Assembly: GCF_014650915.1 (NCBI RefSeq)
Contig: NZ_BMVW01000001.1
Coordinates: forward strand, 62,001 to 126,000
Reading direction: 5' to 3'
From: Streptomyces poonensis
Lineage (GTDB): Bacteria; Actinomycetota; Actinomycetes; Streptomycetales; Streptomycetaceae
Length of the DNA stretch: 64,000 bases
A program made the translations under genes and the position numbers. Shown piece after piece: positions 18,299 through 29,506 of the stretch (position 1 is the stretch's first letter; each line of letters starts with the position of its first letter). The notes below the pieces were generated by a model. The model was not told the DNA's origin. It saw nothing but the letters and a program-made list of their open reading frames with translations, and did no database searches.

Positions 18299-18724
18299 TC
18301 AGGCCTCGGTCGACTCAGCCGCGGACTCGGCGGCGGCCTCGTCCTTCTTGTCGGCCTTCTTCTTCTGGGTGATGGCCTCACCCTTGCCCTCGTCGTCGCC
18401 GCCGAGCGCCTCGAAGGACGGACGGGTCGACTTCGGCTCGGCCACGAGCAGCGGCGCCGGGGCGGGCTCGCCCTTGAACTTCTGCCAGTCGCCGGTCTTC
18501 TTGAGGATGGCGAGCACGGGCTCGGTCGGCTGGGCGCCGACACCGAGCCAGTACGCCACGCGCTCGGCGTCGACCTCCATCACCGACGGGTTGTACGTCG
18601 GGTGGTACTTGCCGATCTCCTCGATGGCCCGGCCGTCACGGCGGGTGCGGGAGTCGGCGACGACGATGCGGTAGTGAGGCGAACGGATCTTGCCCAGACG
18701 CTTCAGCTTGATCTTGACTGCCAC
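18299..18724 (-). CDS. rpsP: 30S ribosomal protein S16
   Basis: 141 residues starting [20 protein letters not shown], the S16 signature. The core ends near residue 85; the remaining ~55 residues form a Lys/Ala/Glu-rich tail ([20 protein letters not shown]) typical of actinobacterial S16. It opens the operon rpsP-khpA-rimM-trmD-rplS. Upstream, 309 bases separate it from the SprT-like gene, including that gene's terminator. Confidence 0.97.
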   Translation of the reverse strand: MAVKIKLKRLGKIRSPHYRIVVADSRTRRDGRAIEEIGKYHPTYNPSVMEVDAERVAYWLGVGAQPTEPVLAILKKTGDWQKFKGEPAPAPLLVAEPKSTRPSFEALGGDDEGKGEAITQKKKADKKDEAAAESAAESTEA

Positions 18725-18914
18725 GGGAGTGGTGTCTCCTGGTCTTGACGTGGTTGGGCACGGCGGATGCGCCGCGTGGGGTTGCGGTACCCGAGTGCCC
18801 GATGGACGCGTCAGCCGGAGGAGAGAGGGATCCTGTGCGGCTGTCGAGTACAGCTAGCCATTGTGCCACATCCCGGCGGCCGGCTCCCGCCGCGGGTGCG
18901 CCCACCCATGCCTG

Positions 18915-18942
18915 ACGGGCACCCGGCTCGCCGGGTGCCCGT
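18915..18942 (-). terminator. Terminator hairpin after SprT-like gene
   Basis: Perfect 12-bp stem acgggcacccgg / ccgggtgcccgt with a 4-base ctcg loop, about 90 bases downstream of the SprT-like stop on the minus strand. There is no U-tract, as is usual in Streptomyces. It insulates the rpsP operon from upstream transcription. The rest of the 18725-19033 spacer shows no gene; the rpsP promoter should lie at about 18750-18900. Confidence 0.75.
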
Positions 18943-19033
18943 ACCGCCGTGCGTCGCGCGCGGGGACCGTTCCCCGGGTGTCGCGGCCGCGTACGGCTGC
19001 CACGAGCAGCCGTCGGTACCGGCCCCGCCGCGC

Positions 19034-19630
19034 TCAGCCCGCCGCCGCGCCGACCACCTCGGGGATGCGGAACGGCTTGCCGCACCCCCCGCACACGATC
19101 GGCGCCTGCGCCAGCACGGACGGGACGACGCGGACGTTGCGTCCGCAGTCGCAGACCGCCTTCACCCGGACTCCGCCCCCGGAGGAGCCGTGCCGGGCGG
19201 CCGGGCCGCGGAACGAACGGGCGGTGTCGGCGGCGGTCGCGGCGGTGTGCGCCTTCAGCGCACGCTGGAGCCGCTCGATCGTCGGGCGGTAGCGCCGCTT
19301 CGCCTCGGGGTTGAGCGTGACCAGTGAAAAGCCGCTGCTGGGATGCGGTTCCTCGGGGTGGTCCAGGCCCAGCTCCTCGGCGATCGCGAGGAATCTGCGG
19401 TTGTGGTACCGGCCGGCGCGGGACGTGTCACGCACCCCGCGCGCGGCGGCGATGCCGTGGACTGCCTCGTGAAGCAGTCGTTCGAAGGAGAGCTCGTGCC
19501 CGCACGCGGACGACGACTCCCCGATCAGGGACTCAGGGGCGGCTAGATCCGGCAGCTCGGGGTGGTGCCGCTGAATGTCGGCCCACGCCTGCGCCAGCTC
19601 TGCGGCGAGTACAGGTGGTGTCGTGCTCAC
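19034..19630 (-). CDS. SprT-like zinc metalloprotein
   Basis: 198 residues with GTG start at 19630. HEAVH at 54-58 is a zincin HExxH motif, and H76 (RYHNRRF) is a likely third ligand, as in SprT/Spartan-type domains. A C-terminal zinc ribbon has C160, C162, C180 and C183 (CDCG...CGGC). SprT-like proteins with a ribbon resemble DNA-protein crosslink proteases in eukaryotes; the bacterial role is unproven. It stands alone with its own terminator. No signal peptide, so cytosolic. The N-terminal start is tentative. Confidence 0.85.
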   Translation of the reverse strand: MSTTPPVLAAELAQAWADIQRHHPELPDLAAPESLIGESSSACGHELSFERLLHEAVHGIAAARGVRDTSRAGRYHNRRFLAIAEELGLDHPEEPHPSSGFSLVTLNPEAKRRYRPTIERLQRALKAHTAATAADTARSFRGPAARHGSSGGGVRVKAVCDCGRNVRVVPSVLAQAPIVCGGCGKPFRIPEVVGAAAG

Positions 19631-20215
19631 GTAATGACAACGAGCCTGAGTCCCGCTGTGTTCCTATTCCGGGGCATCTCAAATAATTTGCACGTACCCG
19701 TCAGTTGCCGCTGATGCGTCCTGACGAGGGCGGGTGCGCTGATCTGCGGAGAAGCCTCACAGCTCCGCCCAAGGGGGTACGTAGCAGTACGTACGCCCGG
19801 CGCGTACGCGGCGCCCGCGCGCGGGGGCGACCGGAAGGGCCGGCTGCGCAAGAGGCGTTTCGGCCGCACTCGCGGCGGAACGGGTCGTGTCGGCCGGTAC
19901 GCGCCACGACGGCGACGTTACCTGGTGCACCATCGGCCCCCGGCACCGACCCGCCCCGGAAAGCCGTCGGGCCGTCGGCCGGGTGGGGCGACGGGTCCCC
20001 GGCATGGCGCGATGGTACGGGTCCACGTTGCCGGAATGTGAATTCTCACTACCGTCGAACCCATAGCAGGCACTTCGCAAACCTCACCCCACAGCCCCTG
20101 GACTCCGCGACGGGCACGGAGTTTCCTGGCATACGGGGGAAGTGCGAGCGCACTGCACGGGGGGCTGCGGAACCGGACACAGTGGCAACTCTCGGCCGAT
20201 TGGGGCGCTTTCGAT
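19631..20215. other. 585-base divergent intergenic region
   Basis: Lies between the divergent SprT-like and methyltransferase genes. It contains an unusually AT-rich patch at 19672-19695 (likely promoter of the SprT-like gene; ctgacg and tgagat 17 bases apart on the minus strand). It also has a gtga-n4-tcac repeat at 20038-20049 and two short inverted repeats just before the methyltransferase, actccg/cggagt (20102-20122) and agtgcg/cgcact (20141-20154). I found no supportable coding region. Confidence 0.5.
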
Positions 20216-21076
20216 ATGACACCTACGCTCGTGCGGCAGCACTTACCTCGCGCGGGGGCGACGCCCCGCGTGGACCGGTGTGCACGCGCGCGTGACTGGG
20301 CCGAAATCCAGGAGCGGATGCTCGTTCCCCTCTACGAGGCCGTCTATGAACGGCTGGAGGTGGGGTCCGGTACACGCCTGCTCGGGCTCGGCTGCGGATC
20401 AGGGCTCGCGCTGCTGATGGCGGCGTCCCGCGGGGCCGTGGTCACCGGTGTCGACGCGTCGTCCCCGGAACGGGTGGCGCTCGCGCGGGAGCGGCTGCTG
20501 CCGGAGACATGGGGCACGCGCGCGCGGGCGGACGCGCGGATCTTCGACGGCGCCCTGGAGAACCTGGCCGAGGCACCCGGCGAACTCCCGTACAACCTCG
20601 TCACCGCCTTCGAGCCGATCGGCTGTGTGGCCGGGGACTCGGAAGGGCTGGGCGAACTGCTCGCCGCGGCGACTCCGCTCGCCGCACGGGGAACGCCGGT
20701 GGTCCTGGTGGGCTGGGGCCCGCCGGAGCGGTGCGTCGCGTCCTCGGTGCTCCGCGTCGCCACGAAGCTCGCCGACCCGCTGCGCAGCACCCGGGGCTGG
20801 CGCCCCGCCCTCCGGGACGACCTCGAGGAGGTCGCCCAGCGCGCCGGCCTGCGTCCCGACGGCTCCGGACGGGTGGCGTGCCCGTTCGGCTACGCGGACC
20901 TGGACAGCGCCGTACGGGGGCTGCTGTCGACGGGGTTCTTCGACGCCGCCATCACGGCCACGGACCAGGCCCAGGTCGACAAGGAGCTGGCCGAGGCCCT
21001 GCACACCCACAAGCGGCGCGACGGCACGGTGTGGATGCCGAACGTGTTCCGGTACCTGATCGCGCGGACGCCCTGA
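20216..21076 (+). CDS. SAM-dependent methyltransferase, class I
   Basis: 286 residues. Motif I is LLGLGCGSGLALLMA (about 55-69); the acidic residue of motif II is D80 in VVTGVDAS. The C-terminal half resembles small-molecule methyltransferases rather than rRNA enzymes, but the substrate cannot be told. It is divergent from the SprT-like gene and convergent with ffh, so no operon partner gives a hint. The start ATG at 20216 lacks a clear ribosome site. Confidence 0.82.
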   Translation: MTPTLVRQHLPRAGATPRVDRCARARDWAEIQERMLVPLYEAVYERLEVGSGTRLLGLGCGSGLALLMAASRGAVVTGVDASSPERVALARERLLPETWGTRARADARIFDGALENLAEAPGELPYNLVTAFEPIGCVAGDSEGLGELLAAATPLAARGTPVVLVGWGPPERCVASSVLRVATKLADPLRSTRGWRPALRDDLEEVAQRAGLRPDGSGRVACPFGYADLDSAVRGLLSTGFFDAAITATDQAQVDKELAEALHTHKRRDGTVWMPNVFRYLIARTP

Positions 21077-21184
21077 ATTCCACGGCTTCCCGAGCCCCCT
21101 CCCGGGGCCGGACTCCGCCACGCGTCGCGTCACGGAAACGGTCCCGGCCGCCCGTACCGGGACACGTACGGGCGCCATGCGTGC

Positions 21185-21217
21185 GTACGACGCCGGGGAG
21201 CGTCCCCGGCGTCGTAC
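21185..21217. terminator. Bidirectional terminator
   Basis: Perfect 15-bp stem: gtacgacgccgggga at 21185-21199 pairs with tccccggcgtcgtac at 21203-21217, with a 3-base loop (gcg). It lies between the convergent ends of the methyltransferase (stop 21076) and ffh (stop 21246), close to ffh. One of the strongest hairpins in the window. Confidence 0.85.
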
Positions 21218-21245
21218 CGGGCCCGTCATGTCCGGGCCGCGGGCA

Positions 21246-22808
21246 TCAGCCCATGAACTTCTTGAACTCGTCCGGCAGTTCGAAGTCCTGACCGCCCTGC
21301 TGGCCCGGCAGGCCGAACGCGCCACCGGGAGCACCGCCCTGGGCGGCGGCGGCACGGCGGGCGGCCTCCTCCTGCTCCTGCTGCTTGCGCTTCATCGGGT
21401 TGCCGGAGCGCTGCTTGCCCTTGGCCTTCTTCGGCTGCTTCTTGGTGCGGCCGGGACCGCCACCCATGCCCGGGATCCCGGGCATGCCCGGCATACCGCC
21501 GCCCTGCGCCATGCGGGACATCATCTTGCGGGCCTCGAAGAACCGCTCCACCAGGTTCTTCACGGCGCTGACCTCGACACCGGAGCCCTTGGCGATACGG
21601 GCCCGCCGCGAGCCGTTGATGATCGTCGGGTCCGTGCGCTCGGCGGGAGTCATCGACTTGATGATGGCCGCCGTACGGTCGACGTCACGCTCGTCGATGT
21701 TGTTGATCTGCTCCTTGATCTGGCCCATGCCCGGGAGCATGCCGAGCAGCTTGGAGATGGAGCCCATCTTCCTGACCTGCTCCATCTGGGCCAGGAAGTC
21801 GTCCAGGGTGAAGTCCTGGCCCTTCTTGGACGCCAGCTTGGAGGCCATCTTCTCGGCCTCTTCCTGGCTGAACGTCTTCTCCGCCTGCTCGATCAGGGTG
21901 AGCAGGTCACCCATGTCGAGGATGCGGGAGGCCATCCGGTCCGGGTGGAAGGCGTCGAAGTCGTCGAGCTTCTCACCGTTCGACGCGAACATGATCGGCT
22001 TGCCGGTCATGTGGCGGATCGACAGAGCGGCACCACCGCGGGCGTCACCGTCGAGCTTGGACAGCACCACACCGTCGAAGCCGACACCGTCACGGAACGC
22101 CTCGGCCGTGTTGACCGCGTCCTGACCGATCATCGCGTCGACGACGAACAGGATCTCGTCCGGGCTGACCGCGTCACGGATGTCCGCGGCCTGCTGCATC
22201 ATCTCCTGGTCGATGCCGAGGCGGCCGGCGGTGTCCACGATGACGATGTCGTGCACCCGGGACTTCGCGTACTCGATGGAGTCCTTGGCGACCTTGACCG
22301 GGTCGCCGACGCCGTTGCCCGGCTCGGGCGCGTAGACGGCGACACCCGCGCGCTCGGCGACCACGCTGAGCTGGTTCACCGCGTTGGGGCGCTGGAGGTC
22401 GGCGGCGACCAGCAGCGGGGAGTGGCCCTGCTCCTTGAGCCACCTGCCGAGCTTGCCCGCGAGGGTGGTCTTACCGGCACCCTGGAGACCCGCGAGCATG
22501 ATCACGGTCGGGGGCTGCTTGGCGAAGCGCAGGCGTCGGGTCTCGCCGCCGAGGATGGTGACGAGCTCGTCGTTGACGATCTTGAGGACCTGCTGGGCCG
22601 GGTTGAGGGCCTTGGAGACCTCGGAGCCGAGCGCCCGCTCCTTCACGTTCTTGATGAACGCGCGGACCACCGGGAGGGCGACGTCGGCCTCGAGCAGCGC
22701 GATACGGATCTCGCGGGCCGTGGCGTCGACGTCCGCCTCGCTCAAGCGTCCCTTGCCGCGCAGGTTCTTGAAGGTCGCTGAGAGGCGATCGGAGAGGGTA
22801 TCGAACAC
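21246..22808 (-). CDS. ffh: Signal recognition particle protein Ffh
   Basis: GTPase that binds signal sequences and 4.5S RNA and delivers ribosomes to FtsY. 520 residues from GTG 22808 (reads VFDTLSDRLSATFKNLRG). N domain, then G domain with G1 GLQGAGKTT near residue 105, DTAGRLGID (G3), TKLD-type box (LSKLDGDARGG), and the Met-rich M domain from about 300 (MLPGMGQIKEQINN, RMAQGGGMPGMPGIPGMGGG). The glnD gene ends 158 bases upstream with a terminator between. Confidence 0.97.
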   Translation of the reverse strand: MFDTLSDRLSATFKNLRGKGRLSEADVDATAREIRIALLEADVALPVVRAFIKNVKERALGSEVSKALNPAQQVLKIVNDELVTILGGETRRLRFAKQPPTVIMLAGLQGAGKTTLAGKLGRWLKEQGHSPLLVAADLQRPNAVNQLSVVAERAGVAVYAPEPGNGVGDPVKVAKDSIEYAKSRVHDIVIVDTAGRLGIDQEMMQQAADIRDAVSPDEILFVVDAMIGQDAVNTAEAFRDGVGFDGVVLSKLDGDARGGAALSIRHMTGKPIMFASNGEKLDDFDAFHPDRMASRILDMGDLLTLIEQAEKTFSQEEAEKMASKLASKKGQDFTLDDFLAQMEQVRKMGSISKLLGMLPGMGQIKEQINNIDERDVDRTAAIIKSMTPAERTDPTIINGSRRARIAKGSGVEVSAVKNLVERFFEARKMMSRMAQGGGMPGMPGIPGMGGGPGRTKKQPKKAKGKQRSGNPMKRKQQEQEEAARRAAAAQGGAPGGAFGLPGQQGGQDFELPDEFKKFMG

Positions 22809-22879
22809 GGCGACGTCGGTCCTCGGAGTCGGGGGCGTTTTGGGCTGCCCTCCAGGGTATCCGGCCCCGCAAGCAATTC

Positions 22880-22911
22880 GTCCCCGCCCGCTGCGTTCAG
22901 CGGACGGGGAC
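22880..22911 (-). terminator. Terminator after glnD
   Basis: gtccccg (22880-22886) pairs with cggggac (22905-22911) and ccgctg (22888-22893) with cagcgg (22898-22903), with one C-A mismatch and a cgtt loop: 13 pairs in total. It lies about 56 bases past the glnD stop and ends the amtB-glnK-glnD unit ahead of ffh. Confidence 0.75.
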
Positions 22912-22966
22912 GGCCGCCACACCCGACGGGACGGGATCCGGCCAACACCTGGCGGTGGCCCCGAGG

Positions 22967-25420
22967 TCACCCCCGCAACATCTCCTCCAGCCTCCGCGCC
23001 ACCGCCGCGGCCTCCTCCCCCGGCAGCGGCACGCCCTCGTGGCCGGTGACGTAGAAGGCGTCCACCGCGTTCGCCCCCAGCGTCGACACATGCGCACTGC
23101 GCACCCGTACCTCCGCCTCCTCCAGCGCCCGCCCGATGCGGTGCAGCAGTCCGGGCCGGTCCTGGGCGCGGACCTCGATGACCGTGGCGTGCCGGGAGGC
23201 GGCCGGGGCGACCGTCACCCGGGGCGGCGGGGCCACGACGCCCCGGCGCCGCGGATACGCCGCGTCGCGCTCGGCCAGGCGCCCGGCGATGTCCAGCGAT
23301 CCGTCCAGCGCCCGGACGAGGTCGGCGCGCAGCCGGTCGGCCCGGGGCAGGGAGCCGTACTCGGCGGCCACCCGCCAGTTCAGGAGCAGTACGGAGCTGT
23401 CGACGGGGTCCGGCAGGTCATGGGCCCTCAGTTCGGCCGTGCGGACGGTGAGCCGGTGCACGGCCAGGACGCCGGCCACCACGGGCAGGACGCCCGGCTG
23501 GTCCGGTACCGCGATGAGCAGTTCGACACCGAGGGGCTCCGGTTCGCCGGACGGCTCCTCCTCGTCCTCCCCGGGCGGGTCGGTCTGCGCGCGCAGGGCC
23601 AGTACGGGACCGCCGGTGCGGAACGCCTCGACGGCGAGCCGTTCCTGCTCGGCCGTGGGCGCGGTGGCCTCGGGGTCCTCGGGGACGTCGCCGGAGAGTA
23701 CGGCGGAGACCCGCTTGACCAGGTCGGCCACGAGCGAGGCGCGCCAGGAGGACCAGGCGGCCGGGCCGGTGGCCAGGGCGTCCGCCTCGGTGAGGGCGTG
23801 CAGCAGCTCCAGGGTGCCCTGCGAGCCGACCGCCTCGGCGACGGAGCGGACCGTCGCCGGATCGTCCAGGTCGCGGCGGGTCGCCGTCTCGACGAGGAGC
23901 AGATGGTGGCGGACGAGCGTGGCGAGCACGGTCACGTCGTCGCGGTCGAAGCCGATCCGGGCGGCCACGTCCTTGGCGATGATCTCGCCGGCGGCGGAGT
24001 GGTCGCCCGGCCAGCCCTTGCCGATGTCGTGCAGCAGGGCCGCCACCAGGAGGAGGTCGGGGCGGTGGACGCGGCGGGTGAGCTCGGAGGCCCGTACCGC
24101 CGTCTCGATCAGATGGCGGTCGACGGTCCACAGGTGCACGGCGTTGCGCTGGGGGCGGCAGCGCACCCGCTCCCAGTCGGGCAGCAGCCGGGTGATCAGG
24201 CCCTCGGCCTCCAGCGCCTCCCAGACCTCCACCGTGGGCCGGCCCGAGCCGAGCAGGGTGACCAGCTGTTCGCGGGCCTCGGCGGGCCAGGGCGTGGGCA
24301 GCGGGCGGGCGGCGGCCGCGATCCGGCGCACCGCGTGCAGGGAGAGCGGCAGGCCCGCCTGGGCGGCCGCGGCGGCCGCGCGCAGGGGGAGCACCGGGTC
24401 GCGCTCCGGGCGTGCGGTGCGGGCGAGCACCACCTCGCCGTCCTGCTCGACGACGCCCTCGGCGAGCGGGGAACGCTCGGGGACCGGTTTGCCGCCCCCG
24501 ATCAGGGCGCGCAGTCGCGGCCGCGCGGCGCGCGACCGCAGCACCCGTCCCACCTCGCGCCAGGTCACGTCGCTGGCGTACGAGATGACGCGGGCGGCCT
24601 CGTACACCTGGCGCAGCAGGGTGTCGGCGTCGAGGAGGCCGAGTTCGGCGGCGACCTGGTCCTGTTCCTGGAGGGCGAGCCGGTCGGTGGCGCGGCCGGT
24701 GGCGAGGTGGAGGGCGTCGCGTACGTCGAGGAGGCGGCGCCGGGCGTCGGCGAGTCCCTCGCGGGGGGCGTCGGCGAGCCAGGAGGCGGCGACGGCGCGC
24801 AGGGCCGTGGCGTCTCTGAGGCCGCCGCGGGCCTCCTTGAGGTCGGGTTCCAGCAGGTACTGCAACTCGCCCTGTCGCTCGGCGCGTTCGGCGCACAGCT
24901 CCTGGAGCTGGGGGAGGCGTTTGGGGGCCTGGTTGCGCCAGTCGGCCAGGACGGCCGTGCGCAGGCCGGCGGTGAGACCGAGGTCGCCCGCGAGGTGCCG
25001 GGCGTCCAGCAGGCCGAGCTGCACCTTGAGGTCGTCGGCGGCGGTCCTGCGGGCCTCGGCGGGGGTGCGCACGGAGTGGTCGAGGGCGAGGCCCAGGTCC
25101 CACACCGGATACCAGATGCGGTCGGCGAGGGCGGCGACCGCGGCCGGGTCGCCGCCGTCGTGCAGGAGCAGCAGGTCGAGGTCGCTGCGTGGGGAGAGCT
25201 CGCCGCGCCCGTAACCGCCGACGGCGACCAGGGAGACGCCGCGCGGTCCCGCGGCGCCGGCGTCGAAGAGGCCCGCCAGCCAGTCGTCCGTGAGCCCGGA
25301 GAGGGCGGTACGGCGCGGCGGCCCGGACCGCGCCCCCTCGGTGAGGAGGCGCAGCCGGGCCGCCGCGTAACCGCCGGGTCCCGAGTCCTCTGTTTCCTTC
25401 GTCGTGTCCGTACTCGTCAC
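22967..25420 (-). CDS. glnD: PII uridylyl/adenylyltransferase GlnD
   Basis: Modifies the PII protein GlnK; in S. coelicolor GlnD adenylylates Tyr51. 817 residues from GTG 25420. Nucleotidyltransferase motif VAVGGYGRGELSPRSDLDLL (about 65-84), a GlnD-type middle domain, the HD hydrolase motif with HDIGKG near residue 470, and two C-terminal ACT domains (LLIAVPDQPGVLPVVAGVLA; VRAQDRPGLLHRIGRAL). It follows glnK by 32 bases in the nitrogen operon. Confidence 0.96.
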   Translation of the reverse strand: MTSTDTTKETEDSGPGGYAAARLRLLTEGARSGPPRRTALSGLTDDWLAGLFDAGAAGPRGVSLVAVGGYGRGELSPRSDLDLLLLHDGGDPAAVAALADRIWYPVWDLGLALDHSVRTPAEARRTAADDLKVQLGLLDARHLAGDLGLTAGLRTAVLADWRNQAPKRLPQLQELCAERAERQGELQYLLEPDLKEARGGLRDATALRAVAASWLADAPREGLADARRRLLDVRDALHLATGRATDRLALQEQDQVAAELGLLDADTLLRQVYEAARVISYASDVTWREVGRVLRSRAARPRLRALIGGGKPVPERSPLAEGVVEQDGEVVLARTARPERDPVLPLRAAAAAAQAGLPLSLHAVRRIAAAARPLPTPWPAEAREQLVTLLGSGRPTVEVWEALEAEGLITRLLPDWERVRCRPQRNAVHLWTVDRHLIETAVRASELTRRVHRPDLLLVAALLHDIGKGWPGDHSAAGEIIAKDVAARIGFDRDDVTVLATLVRHHLLLVETATRRDLDDPATVRSVAEAVGSQGTLELLHALTEADALATGPAAWSSWRASLVADLVKRVSAVLSGDVPEDPEATAPTAEQERLAVEAFRTGGPVLALRAQTDPPGEDEEEPSGEPEPLGVELLIAVPDQPGVLPVVAGVLAVHRLTVRTAELRAHDLPDPVDSSVLLLNWRVAAEYGSLPRADRLRADLVRALDGSLDIAGRLAERDAAYPRRRGVVAPPPRVTVAPAASRHATVIEVRAQDRPGLLHRIGRALEEAEVRVRSAHVSTLGANAVDAFYVTGHEGVPLPGEEAAAVARRLEEMLRG

Positions 25421-25452
25421 CCGGCGACTCCCGTCTCTCTCGGACGTCCTGC

Positions 25453-27324
<1,872 letters not shown>

Positions 27325-27575
27325 TTACGCGTCGATGAACCGCCGGATGCGGGCGGCGTCGATCGTTATCGTGGCGCAACCTTCGGTGGAGCGCCCGTCG
27401 TCACCGGTTCCCGTGCCCCGGCGCAGGGCCGGTCGGGGCAGGGGCGGCGAGGAGCCCGGGGCCCTGTACGACAGGGTCCGGCCGCGGCGGCCATCCGATG
27501 ACCTGGCGATGGGGGAGCCGAGTCGGGTAGTCGGGATGGCCGGCCGCGGCCGGGGTCTCGGGTCCGGGGACCGGT

Positions 27576-29060
27576 TCAGACCGCTTCGGCGGTCTCGGGC
27601 AGGTGAACGGCGAGCTGGTCGGTGAGCTCCGACACGTCGGCCAGATCGCCGAAGTCGCGCACGGCTGTGTCGACGGTCTTCCGGATACGGGTGTTGACCC
27701 GCTCGGAACGTACTTTTTTGGCCTCTGCCATGGCCTGCCGGGCGAGGACGGTGCTCTGCTCGGGCTCGCGCTGCAGCAGGTGCACGGTGGCCATGCCGAT
27801 GAGGTTGAGCGCGTACGACCGCTGGTGTTCGGCGTCCTGGGCGAACAGCTCGACGGCCCGGCGCATCAGGGGCTCGGCCAGGGAGGCGTACGTGGGGCTG
27901 CGGCCCGCCACATAGGCGAGGTCACGGAAGGAGTGGGAGTTCTCCCCGTACAGCTCGGCCTCGGAGAAGAAGCGGATCCAGTCGGGCTCCGGCTCGTCCC
28001 AGTCCGCGGCGTCGGCGAAGGTGTCCTCGGCCATCCGGACGGCCCGCTTGCACTTGCCGGGCTGGCCCATGTTGGCGTAGGCGCGGGCCTCCATCGCATA
28101 CAGCATGGACTGGGTGCGCGGACTCGCGCAGTCGCGGCTGCCGTACTGCGCGAGGTGGATGAGTTCCAGCGCGTCGTCGGGCCGGCCGAGGTGGATCATC
28201 TGCCGGCTCATGCTGGACAGGACGTACGAGCCGAGGGGGCGGTCGCCGGCCTCCTTGGCGGCGTGCAGGGCGAGCACGAAGTACTTCTGGGCGGTGGGCT
28301 GGAGTCCGATGTCGTAGCTCATCCAGCCCGCCAGCTCGGCCAGCTCGGCGGCGACCTTGAACAGCCGCCGGGTGGTGGCCTCCGGCTGGGGCTCCTGGAG
28401 CAGGTCCGTCACCTCGTGCAGCTGACCCACGACCGCCTTGCGGCGCAGGCCGCCGCCGCACTGGGCGTCCCACTGGCGGAACATCACGGTGGTCGACTCC
28501 AGCAGGTCCAGCTCGGGCTTGGACAGCTTGCCGGGACGGCGCGAGGCGGATGCGGTCTCGCGGTCCTCGCGCGGTACGGGCGGTGAGGGCACGAGCCAGC
28601 GCTGCATCGGCTCGATGAGGGACGGCCCCGCCGAGAGCGCCAGCGAGCTCCCGAGGAAGCCGCGCCGCGCCAGCATCAGGTCGCTGCGCGAGAACTCGCC
28701 GATCAGCGCCACGGTCTGCGGGCCCGTCCAGGGCAGGTCGACCCCGGAGGTGGACGGTGACTGGTGGGCGGCGCGCAGTCCCAGGTCCTCGACGGCGACC
28801 ACACAGCCGAACCGCTCGGAGAACAGCTCGGACAGGATGCGCGGGATCGGCTCGCGAGGGTTCTCGCCGTCGAGCCAGCGGCGCACGCGGGACGTGTCGG
28901 TGGAGATGTGATTGGCCCCCAGTTGGCGGGCCCGGCGGTTCACCTGCCGGGCGAGCTCGCCCTTGGACCAGCCGCTGCGCACGAACCACGAGCCCAGGAG
29001 CTCGTTGGGGCGCTTGTCAGCGTGTGTGGCGTGTGATCCGCTTCCGCCGTTGCCGCCCAC
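27576..29060 (-). CDS. nsdA: NsdA, negative regulator of differentiation and antibiotic production
   Basis: 494 residues from GTG 29060. The N-terminus (RPNELLGSWFVRSGWSKGEL, ARQVNRRARQLGANHISTD, TSRVRRWLDGENPR) reads as a helix-turn-helix-like segment characteristic of the NsdA family; the C-terminal two thirds is helical with TPR-like pairs (ALHAAKEAGDRPLGSYVLSS, LAQYGSRDCASPRTQSMLYA). In S. coelicolor, loss of nsdA raises actinorhodin and sporulation. An A-tract (AAA AAA GTA, Lys448-Lys449) stands out in this GC-rich gene. It is divergent from the Prim-Pol-like gene. Confidence 0.93.
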   Translation of the reverse strand: MGGNGGSGSHATHADKRPNELLGSWFVRSGWSKGELARQVNRRARQLGANHISTDTSRVRRWLDGENPREPIPRILSELFSERFGCVVAVEDLGLRAAHQSPSTSGVDLPWTGPQTVALIGEFSRSDLMLARRGFLGSSLALSAGPSLIEPMQRWLVPSPPVPREDRETASASRRPGKLSKPELDLLESTTVMFRQWDAQCGGGLRRKAVVGQLHEVTDLLQEPQPEATTRRLFKVAAELAELAGWMSYDIGLQPTAQKYFVLALHAAKEAGDRPLGSYVLSSMSRQMIHLGRPDDALELIHLAQYGSRDCASPRTQSMLYAMEARAYANMGQPGKCKRAVRMAEDTFADAADWDEPEPDWIRFFSEAELYGENSHSFRDLAYVAGRSPTYASLAEPLMRRAVELFAQDAEHQRSYALNLIGMATVHLLQREPEQSTVLARQAMAEAKKVRSERVNTRIRKTVDTAVRDFGDLADVSELTDQLAVHLPETAEAV

Positions 29061-29506
29061 TGGAACGCCCCCATCCCTGAAACCACTTGTGCGCCGTGTG
29101 CGCCCAGGCCTACCAGAATGCCGGTCCCCACTGTCTCGCGTCCGGTGGTTCTCACCCCCCGAACGGGAACTCGACTTGCCTCCGGCATACCCGTGAGTGC
29201 ATGCGTCCCCAGGACTCGAGTGCTCAAAGTAATCCTACGATCACCCCTCCAGCCATGGCGGTTCCGGAAACGCCACCATTCGCCACCCCTTCGAATGAAC
29301 TCACGATCGCCTCCGCACGATTCACTGGACGCATGACAGCCGGGGAGCGGACGGAGCGACGCACTCAGAGGCGCGCGCACTGCGCCGCACCACCCGGACT
29401 ACGACCGAGCGCCAGGCGAACGAGCGTTTTCGACGGGAAGAAGACTCTGCGTCACTATTCATCTCCGCTGCGTAACCATCGGCGCGCCGGATCCGTTGGA
29501 GGGGGT
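29061..29506. other. 446-base divergent intergenic region (nsdA / Prim-Pol-like)
   Basis: Noticeably lower GC than the flanks between about 29215 and 29300 (for example aaagtaatcctacgatc), so promoters for both divergent genes are likely here. A tacgat hexamer at about 29235 on the plus strand is a possible -10. I see no open frame with convincing codon use. Confidence 0.45.

Noticed and set aside
20038..20049. gtga-n4-tcac as a BldD box
   Set aside because: Half-site order is opposite to the BldD consensus; too short to call.
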